From: an uncultured Pseudomonadota bacterium
GTDB lineage: Bacteria; Pseudomonadota; Gammaproteobacteria; Methylococcales; Methylomonadaceae
Length of the DNA: 64,000 nt
Reading direction: 5' to 3'
NCBI GenBank assembly: GCA_903889445.1
Contig: CAISXF010000064.1
Location: forward strand, 1-64,000
A program made the translations under genes and the position numbers. Under the pieces are notes generated by a model, which did not search any database, had not been told where the DNA came from, and was given only the letters and a program-made list of their open reading frames with translations. Below, piece after piece: positions 63,014-64,000 of the stretch (within the stretch, counting starts at the first letter, position 1; each line of letters opens with the position of its first letter).

Positions 63014-64000
63014 TAACGTTCTGCTCCTTCAGGGAATCGCGCTAATAATAGGTTAAAAACAGATTCGCGCAAACTGGGAACGGTGATTTTATCGACCATT
63101 TCGTTGGCAAAGGCGAACGTTAAAATGTGCTTGGCGGTGGCTTCATCGATGCCGCGAGATTGCAAATAGAAAATCGATTTTTCATCTAACTGCCCAACCG
63201 TGACACCGTGAGCGCATTTCACGTCGTCGGCGTAAATTTCTAATTGCGGTTTCGTGTCGATTTCGGCTTCATTCGATAACAACAAATTGCAGTTGTTCAT
63301 TTTGGAGTCAATTTTTTGTGCGTTTTCAGCGACGACAATTCGCCCTTGAAAAACGCCTTTTGCTTGGTCGTTCAAAATGCCTTTGTAAAATTCGCGGCTA
63401 ATTCCGTGTGATTCAACATGATTGATTCGCGTGAAATTATCGAGATGTTGTTTTTGCGAACCCAAATATAAACCGTTCAATTCACATTCTGCCGCCGTCG
63501 CCAAATCGCAAATAATATCGCTTCGCGCCAACACACTTCCTAACGCAAAATTATGATGCGTAAAACGGGCGTTATCGGCTTGTTGAACGTAAGTGCCGCC
63601 AAAATGATAAGCGGTTTCGCTTTCTTGTTGCACTTTATAAAGCGTTAAATCAGCATTTTCACCGACAAAAATTTCAGCCACCGAATTCGTCAAATACCCG
63701 TTATTTTCTGAACTACTGAACGTTTCAATTAGCGTGGCTTTCGCATTTTTTTCCAAAATGACAACGTGGCGCGTCGGCAAAATCGCTTCTTGCGTGGCGA
63801 CGTGAATAATTTGCAACGGTTTGTCTAAAACCCCGTTTTCGGCAATATGAATAAACAACCCGTCGGTAAAATTTGCGGTATTGAAATCAATAAAACCGTG
63901 GGTTTGTGTAATCGCTTGATTGAATTTCGATTGCAATAAATCCGCGTGATTTTTAATCGCATTGTTGATTGAACAAACCGTAATGGTTTTGGGCAAATTC
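63013..64000 (-). CDS. sufD: Fe-S assembly protein SufD, 5' end beyond the window
   Basis: About 328 residues are visible; the reading frame is open to the right edge and family members have about 430, so about 100 N-terminal residues lie outside. The visible part has the beta-helix pattern of SufB/SufD: RHVVILEKNAKATLIETFSSSENNGYLTNSVAEIFVGENADLTLYKVQQES…, SREFYKGILNDQAKGVFQGRIVVAENAQKIDSKMNNCNLLLSNEAEIDTKPQLEIYADDVKCAHGVTVGQLDEKSIFYLQSRGI. It joins SufB and SufC as the SufBCD scaffold; those genes are presumably upstream, beyond the edge. Confidence 0.93.
   Translation of the reverse strand, partial: NLPKTITVCSINNAIKNHADLLQSKFNQAITQTHGFIDFNTANFTDGLFIHIAENGVLDKPLQIIHVATQEAILPTRHVVILEKNAKATLIETFSSSENNGYLTNSVAEIFVGENADLTLYKVQQESETAYHFGGTYVQQADNARFTHHNFALGSVLARSDIICDLATAAECELNGLYLGSQKQHLDNFTRINHVESHGISREFYKGILNDQAKGVFQGRIVVAENAQKIDSKMNNCNLLLSNEAEIDTKPQLEIYADDVKCAHGVTVGQLDEKSIFYLQSRGIDEATAKHILTFAFANEMVDKITVPSLRESVFNLLLARFPEGAER

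Overview
The window is a bacterial chromosome segment with an AT-leaning base composition and dense, mostly operonic gene order. Gene content and order point to a gammaproteobacterium: ybgC-tolQRAB-pal-cpoB followed by queE-queC, yebC-ruvCAB, dapF-DUF484-(xerC remnant), yffB-like next to dapE, a YcfL/LpoB cluster, and rsmJ. Biosynthetic speA, TonB-dependent metal-type uptake, a Pho-regulated porin and heme A synthase suggest a free-living, aerobic, probably aquatic organism. The order cannot be fixed from the sequence; a Methylococcales-like lineage is a guess only.

Layout. 1-1523: a hairpin-rich possible insertion-element end, then the C-terminal half of a BLUF-linked hybrid histidine kinase. 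1650-5393: phosphate-selective porin with a PhoB-type box, divergent from arginine decarboxylase. 5593-11678: leftward operon HupE/UreJ - tonB - exbB - exbD - second HupE/UreJ - TonB-dependent receptor. 11883-16195: small periplasmic helical protein, asparaginase, folA-ygfZ-ctaA-YdjM-like. 16299-22632: L,D-transpeptidase, serA-serB-yebC-ruvC-ruvA-ruvB, mostly overlapping. 22653-24141: a DUF1566 secreted protein and a Phd/RelE-type toxin-antitoxin cassette bounded by 30-bp direct repeats. 24148-31147: ybgC-tol-pal-cpoB-queE-queC. 31183-36084: acidic small protein, yffB-like, dapE, tldD, dapF, DUF484. 36152-38959: membrane protein, LTA-synthase-type sulfatase, decayed xerC. 39054-43190: DUF2333, DUF4389, Tsx-like channel and a MASE1-CHASE sensor without output domain. 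43342-48999 (leftward): CsgG-like, lpoB, YcfL-like, COG3014 lipoprotein; SulP transporter plus a secreted NTF2-like protein. 49054-56713 (mostly leftward): aminotransferase, htpX, recD, tRNA-Leu(CAA), hemJ, TlpA-like, pckA. 56903-60561: trpE and trpG separated by a zinc-ribbon membrane protein and a DUF1902/HicA module with a nonsense mutation in the toxin. 60580-64000 (leftward): sufD-sufS-sufU-rsmJ, coupled by TAATG junctions.

Most genes are housekeeping: envelope integrity (Tol-Pal, LpoB, L,D-transpeptidase, DAP synthesis), recombination and repair (ruvCAB, recD), amino-acid synthesis (serA/serB, trpE/trpG, dapE/dapF), queuosine and Fe-S assembly. Accessory signals sit at a few junctions: the interrupted light-sensor kinase, two toxin-antitoxin insertions into conserved operons, a palindromic repeat inside serB, the xerC remnant and several dispersed inverted repeats. 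No CRISPR array, complete transposase, prophage or rRNA was seen. The best candidates for something new are the HupE-flanked TonB uptake operon, the BLUF/pseudo-receiver kinase and the DUF1566 protein with a retroelement-type variable C-terminus.
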